A DNA stretch of 8,910 nt, from NCBI GenBank assembly GCA_934426825.1, contig CAKRYI010000039.1:1-8910 (forward strand). Direction: 5' to 3'. This stretch comes from an uncultured Acetatifactor sp. (GTDB lineage: Bacteria > Bacillota > Clostridia > Lachnospirales > Lachnospiraceae). Position 1 is the stretch's first letter; each line of letters opens with the position of its first letter. The notes below the pieces were generated by a model. It did no database searches and was not told the DNA's origin. It saw only the letters and a program-made list of their open reading frames with translations. Shown piece by piece: positions 1 through 6,348 of the stretch. The position numbers were made by a program, and so were the translations under genes.

Positions 1-2
1 AT

Positions 3-74
3 AGGGCTATCGCCAAGCGGTAAGGCACAGCACTTTGACTGCTGCATTCGCTGGTTCGAATCCAGCTAGCCCTG
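3..74 (+). tRNA. tRNA-Gln (anticodon TTG)
   Basis: A complete cloverleaf can be folded. The acceptor stem AGGGCTA (3-9) pairs with TAGCCCT (67-73). The anticodon stem CAGCA/TGCTG encloses the loop CTTTGAC with anticodon TTG at 35-37. The T loop is TTCGAAT, and G74 is the discriminator base usual for tRNA-Gln. No CCA is encoded, so it must be added after transcription. It is 12 bases upstream of tRNA-Lys and probably cotranscribed with it. Any promoter lies left of the window. Confidence 0.96.
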
Positions 75-86
75 TTTTTACTGTAT

Positions 87-159
87 GGGGTATTAGCTCA
101 GTCGGTAGAGCACTTGACTTTTAATCAAGTTGTCCGGGGTTCGAATCCCCGATGCCTCA
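87..159 (+). tRNA. tRNA-Lys (anticodon TTT)
   Basis: The acceptor stem GGGGTAT (87-93) pairs with ATGCCTC (152-158) through two G-U pairs, with A159 as discriminator. The D arm contains AGCTCAGTCGGTAGAGC. The anticodon stem CTTGA/TCAAG encloses CTTTTAA with anticodon TTT at 120-122. The T arm is CCGGG/CCCCG-type around TTCGAAT. No CCA is encoded. It is the last tRNA of the short cluster and is followed by a hairpin and a terminator. Confidence 0.96.
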
Positions 160-160
160 C

Positions 161-181
161 TAGGACATTGAGGATGTCTTA
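161..181 (+). other. small hairpin just after tRNA-Lys
   Basis: Bases 161-168 (TAGGACAT) pair with 174-181 (ATGTCTTA), including one G-U pair, around the loop TGAGG. It starts two bases after the tRNA discriminator and ends eight bases before the terminator stem. It may mark the 3' trailer for tRNA end processing or be part of a leader for the downstream transporter gene. Its role is inferred only from position. Confidence 0.45.
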
Positions 182-188
182 TTGCAAA

Positions 189-215
189 CCCATGATTGTG
201 TCATGGGCTTTTTTT
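189..215 (+). terminator. intrinsic terminator after the tRNA pair
   Basis: A 7-bp stem, CCCATGA (189-195) with TCATGGG (201-207), encloses the loop TTGTG and is followed by C and seven T residues (209-215). It fits the end of the Gln-Lys tRNA transcript. It lies only 20 bases before the MATE start codon, so it could also act as an attenuator for that gene. Confidence 0.85.
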
Positions 216-235
216 ATGAAGAAAGGGAGTAATTT

Positions 236-1606
236 ATGCAACAGGAAAATAAAATGGGTGTTATGCACATCGACAAGTTATTGATTTCCATGTCCCTGCC
301 GATGATGATTTCCATGCTGGTACAGGCACTTTACAACATTGTGGACAGTATCTTTGTGGCACAGATTAACGAATATGCACTGCGTGCAGTATCTCTGGCA
401 TTCCCGATTCAAAGTCTGATGATTGCCGTAGCGGTCGGTACGGCGGTAGGCATTAATGCATTTCTCTCAAAGACGTTGGGAGAGAAGGATTTTGAGAAGG
501 CGAATATCATCGCAGTCAACGGTATTTTTATTGAGGCGGTCAGTTATGTGGCGTTTGCACTGATTGGTATTTTTATCAGCAGACCGTTTTTTAACAGCCA
601 GACGGATATTCCGGAGGTGCAGGAGTACGGCGTGACTTACCTGACTATCTGTTGTGTGGTCAGCCTCGGTATTTTTATGCAGACCACCTTTGAGAGATTG
701 CTGCAATCAACCGGTAAGACTGTTTATACCATGATTACACAGGGCGTGGGCGCAATTATCAACCTGATTATGGATCCTATTTTGATTTTTGGATTATTTG
801 GATTACCTAAGATGGGGGTAGCGGGAGCAGCGCTTGCCACGGTATTTGGACAGGTTGTGGCGGCTGTACTTGCCATTACTTTTCATATCAAGTTTAATCC
901 GGAAGTTAAGGTTTCCTTTAAGGGATTTCGTCCTAACGGGCATTTGATTGTACAGATTTACAAAGTCGGGGCACCGTCCATTGTGGTACAGGCAATCGGT
1001 TCCGTTATGACCTACGGAATGAACCTGATTCTGGCGGCTTTCGGTGCAGCTCAGACGGTATTCGGTGTTTACTTTAAGTTACAGAGTTTTATTTTCATGC
1101 CGGTGTTCGGATTGAACAATGGTATGGTTCCTATTATTGCATACAACTACGGTGCGGGACACAAGGACAGAGTTATCCGGACGATGAAAACAAGTATCAA
1201 GTATGGCGTGGGTATTATGCTGGTTGGTCTGTGCATTATGGAAATTTTTCCGGCGCAGTTGATTGGCTTTTTCAATGCTACACCGGAACTGCTTACCATT
1301 GGAGTTCCCGCACTTCGCACCATTTGTATCAGTTTTGTGTTCGCAGGTTTTTGTATTGTGGCAGGAAGTGTATTTCAGGCGTTGGGAAACGGTCTTTACA
1401 GTATGATTGTTTCTGTGGCAAGACAGTTATGTGTGCTCTTGCCGGTTGCCAAACTTTTATCCCTGAGCGGTAATGTGAACCTTATCTGGTGGGCATTCCC
1501 CATAGCGGAGATTATGAGTGTGGCAATGACAACTTATTTCCTGATACGCATTAATAAGGAAGTAATTGCGCATATCGGACAGAGCGGGGAAGAAAACGAC
1601 CTGTAA
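236..1606 (+). CDS. MATE-family multidrug/toxin efflux transporter
   Basis: This is a 456-residue integral membrane protein of the MATE (multidrug and toxic compound extrusion) family, which exports organic cations or drugs in exchange for Na+ or H+. The length is normal for the family, about 440-480. Hydrophobic segments fill nearly the whole chain in two related halves, roughly residues 15-220 and 240-445. Family-typical stretches include the N-terminal LPMMISMLVQALYNIVDSIF (21-40), ERLLQSTGKT (153-162), NLIMDPILI (176-184) and MGVAGAALAT (193-202). The second half has the LNNGMVPIIAYNYGAG region and FQALGNG. The start is supported by GGGAG at 225-229, six bases before ATG. No promoter is visible between the preceding terminator and the start. 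The substrate cannot be deduced. It most resembles the DinF/MepA-like branch, though that is a judgement by eye. Confidence 0.95.
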   Translation: MQQENKMGVMHIDKLLISMSLPMMISMLVQALYNIVDSIFVAQINEYALRAVSLAFPIQSLMIAVAVGTAVGINAFLSKTLGEKDFEKANIIAVNGIFIEAVSYVAFALIGIFISRPFFNSQTDIPEVQEYGVTYLTICCVVSLGIFMQTTFERLLQSTGKTVYTMITQGVGAIINLIMDPILIFGLFGLPKMGVAGAALATVFGQVVAAVLAITFHIKFNPEVKVSFKGFRPNGHLIVQIYKVGAPSIVVQAIGSVMTYGMNLILAAFGAAQTVFGVYFKLQSFIFMPVFGLNNGMVPIIAYNYGAGHKDRVIRTMKTSIKYGVGIMLVGLCIMEIFPAQLIGFFNATPELLTIGVPALRTICISFVFAGFCIVAGSVFQALGNGLYSMIVSVARQLCVLLPVAKLLSLSGNVNLIWWAFPIAEIMSVAMTTYFLIRINKEVIAHIGQSGEENDL

Positions 1607-1615
1607 GCAGAAAGG

Positions 1616-1647
1616 AGGACTCCTTATGCAGTCTGCGAAGGAGTTCT
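1616..1647 (+). other. stem-loop downstream of the MATE gene
   Basis: A 10-bp stem forms from AGGACTCCTT (1616-1625) and AAGGAGTTCT (1638-1647), with one G-U pair. It encloses a 12-base loop in which GCA and TGC can pair again. It begins ten bases after the MATE stop codon. There is no T tract, so it is not a canonical terminator. It may protect the mRNA 3' end or be a weak or Rho-assisted stop. Confidence 0.55.
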
Positions 1648-1653
1648 CACTGC

Positions 1654-1682
1654 TTGACAATATGAGCAGGTGACTTTATAAT
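1654..1682 (+). promoter_or_regulatory. consensus housekeeping promoter for tRNA-Leu
   Basis: A perfect -35 box TTGACA (1654-1659) and a perfect -10 box TATAAT (1677-1682) are separated by exactly 17 bases. Transcription should start near 1689, giving a leader of about 35 bases before tRNA-Leu. A small inverted repeat, ACAGG/CCTGT (1685-1689 and 1695-1699), overlaps the expected start site. A fully consensus promoter fits strong stable-RNA transcription. Confidence 0.9.
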
Positions 1683-1723
1683 AAACAGGTATTGCCTGTC
1701 AGAATGCAGGATACGGTTTTATT

Positions 1724-1805
1724 GCGGAATTGATGGAATTGGCAGACATGCGAGATTTAGGTTCTCGTGCCGCGAGGCGTAAGGGTTCAAGTCCCTTATT
1801 CCGCA
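1724..1805 (+). tRNA. tRNA-Leu (anticodon TAG)
   Basis: This is a class II tRNA with a long variable arm. The acceptor stem GCGGAAT (1724-1730) pairs with ATTCCGC (1798-1804), with A1805 as the discriminator usual for leucine. The anticodon stem CGAGA/TCTCG encloses TTTAGGT with TAG at 1758-1760, reading CUA and related CUN codons. The variable arm folds as GCC-GCGA-GGC (1769-1778). The T stem AAGGG/CCCTT surrounds TTCAAGT. CCA is not encoded. It has its own promoter and terminator and so is a single-gene transcription unit. Confidence 0.96.
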
Positions 1806-1807
1806 CG

Positions 1808-1836
1808 AAAAAAGTGCCTTATTGGGCACTTTTTTT
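1808..1836 (+). terminator. bidirectional terminator between tRNA-Leu and the regulator gene
   Basis: A GC core of GTGCC (1814-1818) pairs with GGCAC (1825-1829) around a six-base loop. It is preceded by six A residues (1808-1813) and followed by seven T residues (1830-1836). The A and T tracts extend the stem and give a U run on either strand. It therefore ends tRNA-Leu on the plus strand. It can also end the convergent regulator gene, whose stop codon is nine bases to its right. Confidence 0.88.
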
Positions 1837-1844
1837 ATTGGCTT

Positions 1845-3581
1845 TTATTCCGTCACTGGCGGAATGAAATTTTCAATGGCACTGCGCAGCTTTGGGTGAC
1901 GGATGACAAAGTGGATCGCCGGAGCTTTGCTTTTGGATACCATAACCCACTGTCCTTCGTGAATCAGAATTTGCAAATTGCGGAAGGCATGGGTGGAAGT
2001 CTGATTGAGTGAATAATGGGGGTATTTTTCGGCAAAGGCTTCGGTCTCTTTCAAATGTGCCTCATATTCTTCCCTGTTATAGGGAATGTTCGTCTCACAA
2101 AATACTCCCGACAGTTCAAGTACCGGAGGATTCTCAAGGAATTCTTCCGGTGTTACGTTGGGAATCTCATCCTCCATATTTTCTGTCTGAAGAATACTGA
2201 TAACCCGCTGGCGTTGCGCTTCAGCGTGTCTGAGAATGGTGGTCTGCTGTTCCTGCGCGATACCGTTTCGGGTGAGAATACGCACTAAAAGTCGCTTACT
2301 CATGGTATATAGCGGCAGGGTGGACAAAATACTGCGGCGGCTGCCGGATTTGGCAGAGTCGGCAAGCAGGAAGGTGTTCAGTTCATTTTCCCGTTCTTTG
2401 CGGTAAATGTCCATTAGAGGAAGGGCATTGGAGAGCATTTCGTCCGCACGCTTTTGGTAGTAATCCACCTCACGTCTGGACTTGGTCAGATAGTATTTGC
2501 CGTCGCTGTGATAGCCGGCAATCGCCTCCCCGGAAAGGGCAGCCGCACCCGAAACCTTTAAAAAATGCAGAAAAACATTGTTTTGTACATTTTTGAAATA
2601 GTACGGTGAAATCTGTCCGGTCATATACATGGGAATCCAGCTTTCCAGTCCGAGCATCATCTCGTCAAAAGAACGGTCAATGTTGTGAATCTGATTCAGG
2701 TGTAATCCTTTTTTCAGCATCATAGCCATGCCAAACATCCATTTCTTCGGAAAATCAGGGTCTTTCGCCATGTCATTTAACGGCATGTCGCTGTACATGG
2801 TCACGGGAGCCATGGATTTGGAAAACACGGTGGCTTTTAAAAAATCCAGTTCGCTCTCCATCATTTCCTCTATGCCGAAATAGGTTTTGGAGGTGGGAAG
2901 CTGAAAGGGCATGGTCGGAACTTTCAGTTCGTCAAAGTGAATGACCTTAATATATTCGTTCAGATTAAACTCGTCCAGTTTGTTTAAAAACTGGGAGACG
3001 CTGTCGTTTCCGGTGTCCTGTCCCTGCCGCTCCAACATCCAATTTTTCAGCATGGTATAGCGAACCGACAAATCATAAATGTTATTCACGTCGCAGCCAA
3101 TCAGTTCGGCAACGGCAGATACCTCCGGCGGTGTGCGCATCTCATTTGCAACAAAGGAGGCAATCGAACCGGCAAAATGCTCGGAATCGCCGGGTTTTCT
3201 GGTGCCGTTGCGGATGCGAAAGATAGTGGAGGCATCGTAGTTGGTATACTGGCACATTTTCGTCAGGTTAATATTGAGTGCGGAGATAAGCGTGTTAAAA
3301 TTCTGCCGCAGCATCTCTTTGTCGGTAGAACTAAAGTCCTCACAGGCAAGAAAAGTTTCTTTTACAGACTCGGCAGTGATGTCAGACAGCGCCTTCTTTT
3401 CGGCAAGCTCGGCAATGGCGCTGCACAGGCTGTCAAACGGTTTCGTGTTAAGCTCGGGCACGCGCTCACCGCTCCTGTATCGGCTGAAAGAAGCGGCGGA
3501 TATGCCGGATAAATCGCAGAGATCCTTTGCCGTACAGGAAAGCTGTTCCATATATTCATTTAATTTTTCATAGAATTTCAT
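1845..3581 (-). CDS. two-HTH XRE-type transcriptional regulator with large unknown C-terminal region
   Basis: This 578-residue, apparently cytoplasmic protein has no membrane segment or signal peptide. Residues about 15-42 form an XRE/Cro-type helix-turn-helix (TAKDLCDLSGISAASFSRYR, then SGERVP). A second segment of the same pattern lies at about 104-130 (LTKMCQYTNYDASTIFRIRN, then GTRKP). Two HTH units in one chain could bind a long palindrome. The remaining 430 or so residues match no domain I recognise. They end in a conserved-looking segment with HFVIRHPKLRSAIENF (557-572) and may be a ligand-sensing or oligomerisation part. The start is supported by GAGGG (complement of 3588-3592), six bases before ATG. 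It is divergent from the three-gene envelope operon, and a 34-bp palindrome lies between them, so control of that operon and of itself is a reasonable inference. Repressor or activator cannot be told. Confidence 0.85.
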   Translation of the reverse strand: MKFYEKLNEYMEQLSCTAKDLCDLSGISAASFSRYRSGERVPELNTKPFDSLCSAIAELAEKKALSDITAESVKETFLACEDFSSTDKEMLRQNFNTLISALNINLTKMCQYTNYDASTIFRIRNGTRKPGDSEHFAGSIASFVANEMRTPPEVSAVAELIGCDVNNIYDLSVRYTMLKNWMLERQGQDTGNDSVSQFLNKLDEFNLNEYIKVIHFDELKVPTMPFQLPTSKTYFGIEEMMESELDFLKATVFSKSMAPVTMYSDMPLNDMAKDPDFPKKWMFGMAMMLKKGLHLNQIHNIDRSFDEMMLGLESWIPMYMTGQISPYYFKNVQNNVFLHFLKVSGAAALSGEAIAGYHSDGKYYLTKSRREVDYYQKRADEMLSNALPLMDIYRKERENELNTFLLADSAKSGSRRSILSTLPLYTMSKRLLVRILTRNGIAQEQQTTILRHAEAQRQRVISILQTENMEDEIPNVTPEEFLENPPVLELSGVFCETNIPYNREEYEAHLKETEAFAEKYPHYSLNQTSTHAFRNLQILIHEGQWVMVSKSKAPAIHFVIRHPKLRSAIENFIPPVTE

Positions 3582-3610
3582 AATTTTCCCTCGATTTAAA
3601 TTTTACTATT

Positions 3611-3616
3611 ATTATA
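3611..3616 (-). promoter_or_regulatory. -10 box of the regulator gene
   Basis: The complement of ATTATA here reads TATAAT, a perfect -10 hexamer about 30 bases upstream of the regulator's ATG. The region 17 bases further upstream reads only TTTTCT (complement of 3634-3639), a weak -35 box. A weak -35 suggests low basal expression or help from a bound protein. A run of six G residues (complement of 3626-3631) lies in the spacer. Confidence 0.6.
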
Positions 3617-3655
3617 CCGCATTATCCCCCCGGAGAAAAGACAGGAAACCACATA

Positions 3656-3689
3656 AATTCCAAAAGAGTCAATTGACACTTTTGGAATT
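3656..3689. promoter_or_regulatory. 34-bp near-perfect palindrome, probable operator
   Basis: AATTCCAAAAG (3656-3666) is the exact inverse of CTTTTGGAATT (3679-3689), and the core GTCAATTGAC (3668-3677) is itself a perfect palindrome. Sixteen of 17 base pairs match; only A3667/A3678 breaks the symmetry. The centre lies about 55 bases upstream of the expected operon start and about 68 upstream of the expected regulator start. It thus sits behind both -10 boxes. No T tract follows it, so it reads as a DNA-level protein site rather than a terminator. The likely ligand is the adjacent two-HTH regulator, by inference. Confidence 0.75.
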
Positions 3690-3712
3690 ATCCGAATTTG
3701 TGTATTTCCCTA

Positions 3713-3721
3713 TGGTATAAT
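3713..3721 (+). promoter_or_regulatory. extended -10 promoter of the three-gene operon
   Basis: TGGTATAAT combines an extended -10 TG motif (3713-3714) with a perfect TATAAT (3716-3721). No good -35 box exists at the correct distance (around 3692-3698). A TTGACA at 3673-3678 inside the palindrome is 37 bases away, too far to serve. Extended -10 promoters without a -35 often rely on TG contacts or an activator. The palindrome immediately upstream would suit the latter. Transcription would start near 3728. Confidence 0.65.
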
Positions 3722-3787
3722 TACGGTATCTCATGATACAGGCAAAAATATTGCCATCAACTTTATTTCACATTTGTTTTTACAGGA

Positions 3788-3792
3788 GAGGG
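3788..3792 (+). promoter_or_regulatory. ribosome binding site deciding the start of the LRR protein gene
   Basis: The purine stretch AGGAGAGGG spans 3784-3792. GAGGG is six bases from ATG 3799, while AGGAG is only four bases from ATG 3793. The earlier in-frame ATG at 3733 has no such site and would put unrelated residues ahead of the signal peptide. Confidence 0.7.
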
Positions 3793-3798
3793 ATGCTT

Positions 3799-6330
3799 AT
3801 GCAACACAAAAAGTATAAAAAGCGAGTTACAAGGCTTTTGGCGGCAGTCTTTGCGGCGGTCATGGCGGTGCCGCTGATTCCGATGACGGCATCGGCAAGG
3901 GAGAGCGGCAATACCGTGCTGCTGGAAGATTACTATGGTCTGACCGACAGCAATGCTATCAAGGTGCCGGGGCTTACGTACTATTGTTCCGGTCATGGTG
4001 ATAAAATGATTGAGTACTATGTCGAGGAAGAGAACGATTACATGAGGGAAATTCCCGGCATTATTACACGCATGGGAAATAAAATTCGATATGTGAAAGC
4101 CTACTATTGTCAGAGCTGTTTTGCCCAGTGGAAAGACGGACCGGTGGAAGGGCGTGATGGCTCTAATTTTACGCGGGAACAAACAGGTGCCTATGGGTCC
4201 ACACTGGAGGATTATTTTGATACTTTGGCAAATGGAAGTACAGCGGCTCTTGCCGGTTATGGTTATTACTATCCTCCGAAGGACGATTTTGCACATATTC
4301 CATATCCGAAAGATGCAGCAGGCAACTGGATAACTGTTGGAGCGTCTCTGGGGCAGGGGATAACGGATGAACTTATTTTGGCTGGGAAAACCCATTCAAA
4401 CAAGGCCCTGCCGGAGCCGGTATTCAAGCAGCCGGATTCGGATGACCCTATAGGTAACTGGGATGTGATTGGTGCATGGACATTCTATCAATTTTATTAT
4501 ACCGGTATGCGTCAGGTGATTAACAGACCTGCCAGTGCAAATGATCCGGCTTGGGACACCGTCAGGGATATGACACGTATCTACTACATGAAACGACAGC
4601 AGGAGGGTCAGCTGGCGGGCCCCCGCATTAACTATTCGACCCACTGGTACAGCTATGATTATTCCATGCTTGGCGATTGGGTTGTGACCGACCTAATGGC
4701 GGAATATAAGACCGGTGAGATATGCGGCTATGTTTCCTATGTGGGACAGGGTACGGAAATTGCCGTTCCCGAAACGGTGACAATTCCGCTTTACGGCGAA
4801 GTAAAAGTTATCGGCGTTGACATAGAGGATCACAACCTCACAAAGGTATATATCAACGACAATGTCACCTGTATCCGGCGTTTAAGCTCTGTGAACCTTG
4901 AAGAAATATCGGGCTGCAAAAACCTTGAATACATAGAAAAGTATGCGTTCCAAAACGACGTATCCCTCAAAACGATTCCCGAAATGCCAAAACTGGACTG
5001 GATTGCCATGGGAGCGTTCGAGGGCTGTATTTCCCTGCGGGATATTAAGTTGCCAGACAACATGACCTTTATCGACTTTACGGCATTTGGATGGTACGAC
5101 ACTGTGCTTGGTAACTATGACATCGGCATGGATGTGGAGAGTTGGGAAGCGTTTCAGTATTTGCGTGACCTTTCCGACAATGATAAAATTCTCGGTATTA
5201 CCCTTTATGCAAAAAAGGACAGTACCACCTATATGCTGCTAGATACCCTGATAAATAAAAACGACGCCCTGACACCGGCATTGGATGATGACGGAAACCC
5301 GTATTTTCAATCCTACGGTGAGACTGTTGCCATGATAAGCGGTGAGGTGAAGAATTATACCGGACATTGGAATTTAAAGAGCAGCGGCGAGTACAAGGGA
5401 AACATTGCCTCGACGGACAAGGACGTGGACGATTCCACGGGCGGAAGGCTTGGAGAGTATGGGAATGACGAACCTTCCTATTCACCGAGAAAAATACTGG
5501 AGGAAGGCGCACTGGTTGCCGGTCTGCTTGCGTTCTTCGGCATTACCTCCGGTGTTTCACAGTACAGGAAAAAGGACGAGGAGATAATAGACAGGGAAGG
5601 AAAGCCGGACGACGCAGATGATGAATACTGGGGAATTGCGGAGGTATATGATGACCTCGATGCTGCCGACAAAACGAAGCTGTATTTTGATATTCTGGAT
5701 GCGTTTTCCGACAAAATCGAAAAGTGCGGTAAGCTGGGTAAGGCGGGCGCCGCATTAATTAAAATGGGCAAGGCGGCGCAGAAGGCATGTGATATTTATG
5801 CGGAGACCGGAAACTGGATAGAGGCACTGAAGCAGGCGCGGGCAACCTCACTCGGCGTAGGAGAAGGTGTGGGATTTATTACAGATGCTGTTCCCGCTAT
5901 CGGAACATGGGATATGATAAGCAGTATCGTTCTCGGAAATTCCAAGGCGGCGGATGCGGTGAACTTTGGCGGAAACGTTGAGCATCTTGCAGATTTATAT
6001 TATGACATGGCGAGGGCGGCAGAAAACCAAATCATTCCCGGATTTAACAAGGGTGCCTATACTACCGAGGAGATATATAGCCGTATTATGGATGGCAGTT
6101 ACGGCGAGAATCTGCAAAATCTTTCGGCTGTGGCGGATATGGTGCGCCATCCGGAATCTGCGGGGCAGATTTGGAACGGTATTTTCGGTGAGGACGGCAT
6201 GGGATTTGACGAATTCATGAACGGTGTATGCAATACGGCAACCGAAAAGACAACGGATCACAGCCTTGTTTCCGGCTATCTGCTTGAGTGGTTCAACAAC
6301 TCCGTTGAGAAATATTACGAAACACATTAA
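3799..6330 (+). CDS. secreted leucine-rich-repeat (BspA-like) surface protein with hydrophobic segment and unknown C-terminal domain
   Basis: The product has 843 residues from ATG 3799; ATG 3793 would add two. A Sec signal peptide is clear: a basic start (MQHKKYKKR), a hydrophobic core (LLAAVFAAVMAVPLI) and a likely cut after ASA (31-33). The mature N-terminus has CxxH at 63-66 and CxxC at 104-107, resembling a zinc ribbon, then a Tyr/Trp/Gly-rich region to about 310. Residues about 320-435 look like BspA-type leucine-rich repeats, with phrases such as NLEYIEKYAFQNDVSLKTIP and AFEGCISLRDIKLPD. These folds usually mediate binding at the cell surface. Residues 570-586 are hydrophobic and followed by YRKK, suggesting a membrane anchor. 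The last 250 residues are acidic, helical and Ala/Gly-rich, with no family I recognise. It is first in a three-gene operon, 18 bases before the next gene. Secretion and repeats are well supported; function is unknown. Confidence 0.85.
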   Translation: MQHKKYKKRVTRLLAAVFAAVMAVPLIPMTASARESGNTVLLEDYYGLTDSNAIKVPGLTYYCSGHGDKMIEYYVEEENDYMREIPGIITRMGNKIRYVKAYYCQSCFAQWKDGPVEGRDGSNFTREQTGAYGSTLEDYFDTLANGSTAALAGYGYYYPPKDDFAHIPYPKDAAGNWITVGASLGQGITDELILAGKTHSNKALPEPVFKQPDSDDPIGNWDVIGAWTFYQFYYTGMRQVINRPASANDPAWDTVRDMTRIYYMKRQQEGQLAGPRINYSTHWYSYDYSMLGDWVVTDLMAEYKTGEICGYVSYVGQGTEIAVPETVTIPLYGEVKVIGVDIEDHNLTKVYINDNVTCIRRLSSVNLEEISGCKNLEYIEKYAFQNDVSLKTIPEMPKLDWIAMGAFEGCISLRDIKLPDNMTFIDFTAFGWYDTVLGNYDIGMDVESWEAFQYLRDLSDNDKILGITLYAKKDSTTYMLLDTLINKNDALTPALDDDGNPYFQSYGETVAMISGEVKNYTGHWNLKSSGEYKGNIASTDKDVDDSTGGRLGEYGNDEPSYSPRKILEEGALVAGLLAFFGITSGVSQYRKKDEEIIDREGKPDDADDEYWGIAEVYDDLDAADKTKLYFDILDAFSDKIEKCGKLGKAGAALIKMGKAAQKACDIYAETGNWIEALKQARATSLGVGEGVGFITDAVPAIGTWDMISSIVLGNSKAADAVNFGGNVEHLADLYYDMARAAENQIIPGFNKGAYTTEEIYSRIMDGSYGENLQNLSAVADMVRHPESAGQIWNGIFGEDGMGFDEFMNGVCNTATEKTTDHSLVSGYLLEWFNNSVEKYYETH

Positions 6331-6348
6331 GGCAAGGAGGAAAACGGT

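Noticed and set aside
3626..3631. Run of six C (G on the minus strand) in the regulator promoter spacer as a phase-variable tract
   Set aside because: Six bases is short for slippage-driven switching and nothing else supports phase variation. The seven-G run at 8775-8781 was dismissed for the same reason.
3673..3678. TTGACA inside the palindrome as a -35 box
   Set aside because: It is 37 bases from the TATAAT at 3716-3721, and no -10-like hexamer lies at 16-18 bases. It is explained by the palindromic core.
3733..3798. Upstream in-frame ATG at 3733 as start of the LRR protein
   Set aside because: It has no ribosome site and falls about five bases after the expected transcription start. It would add 22 residues before a textbook signal peptide. 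GAGGG before ATG 3799 is a better fit.
3763..4395. Minus-strand 210-residue open frame inside the LRR protein gene
   Set aside because: It overlaps a gene with a signal peptide, ribosome site and clear domains. It has no ribosome site of its own and an irregular composition, so it is a shadow frame.
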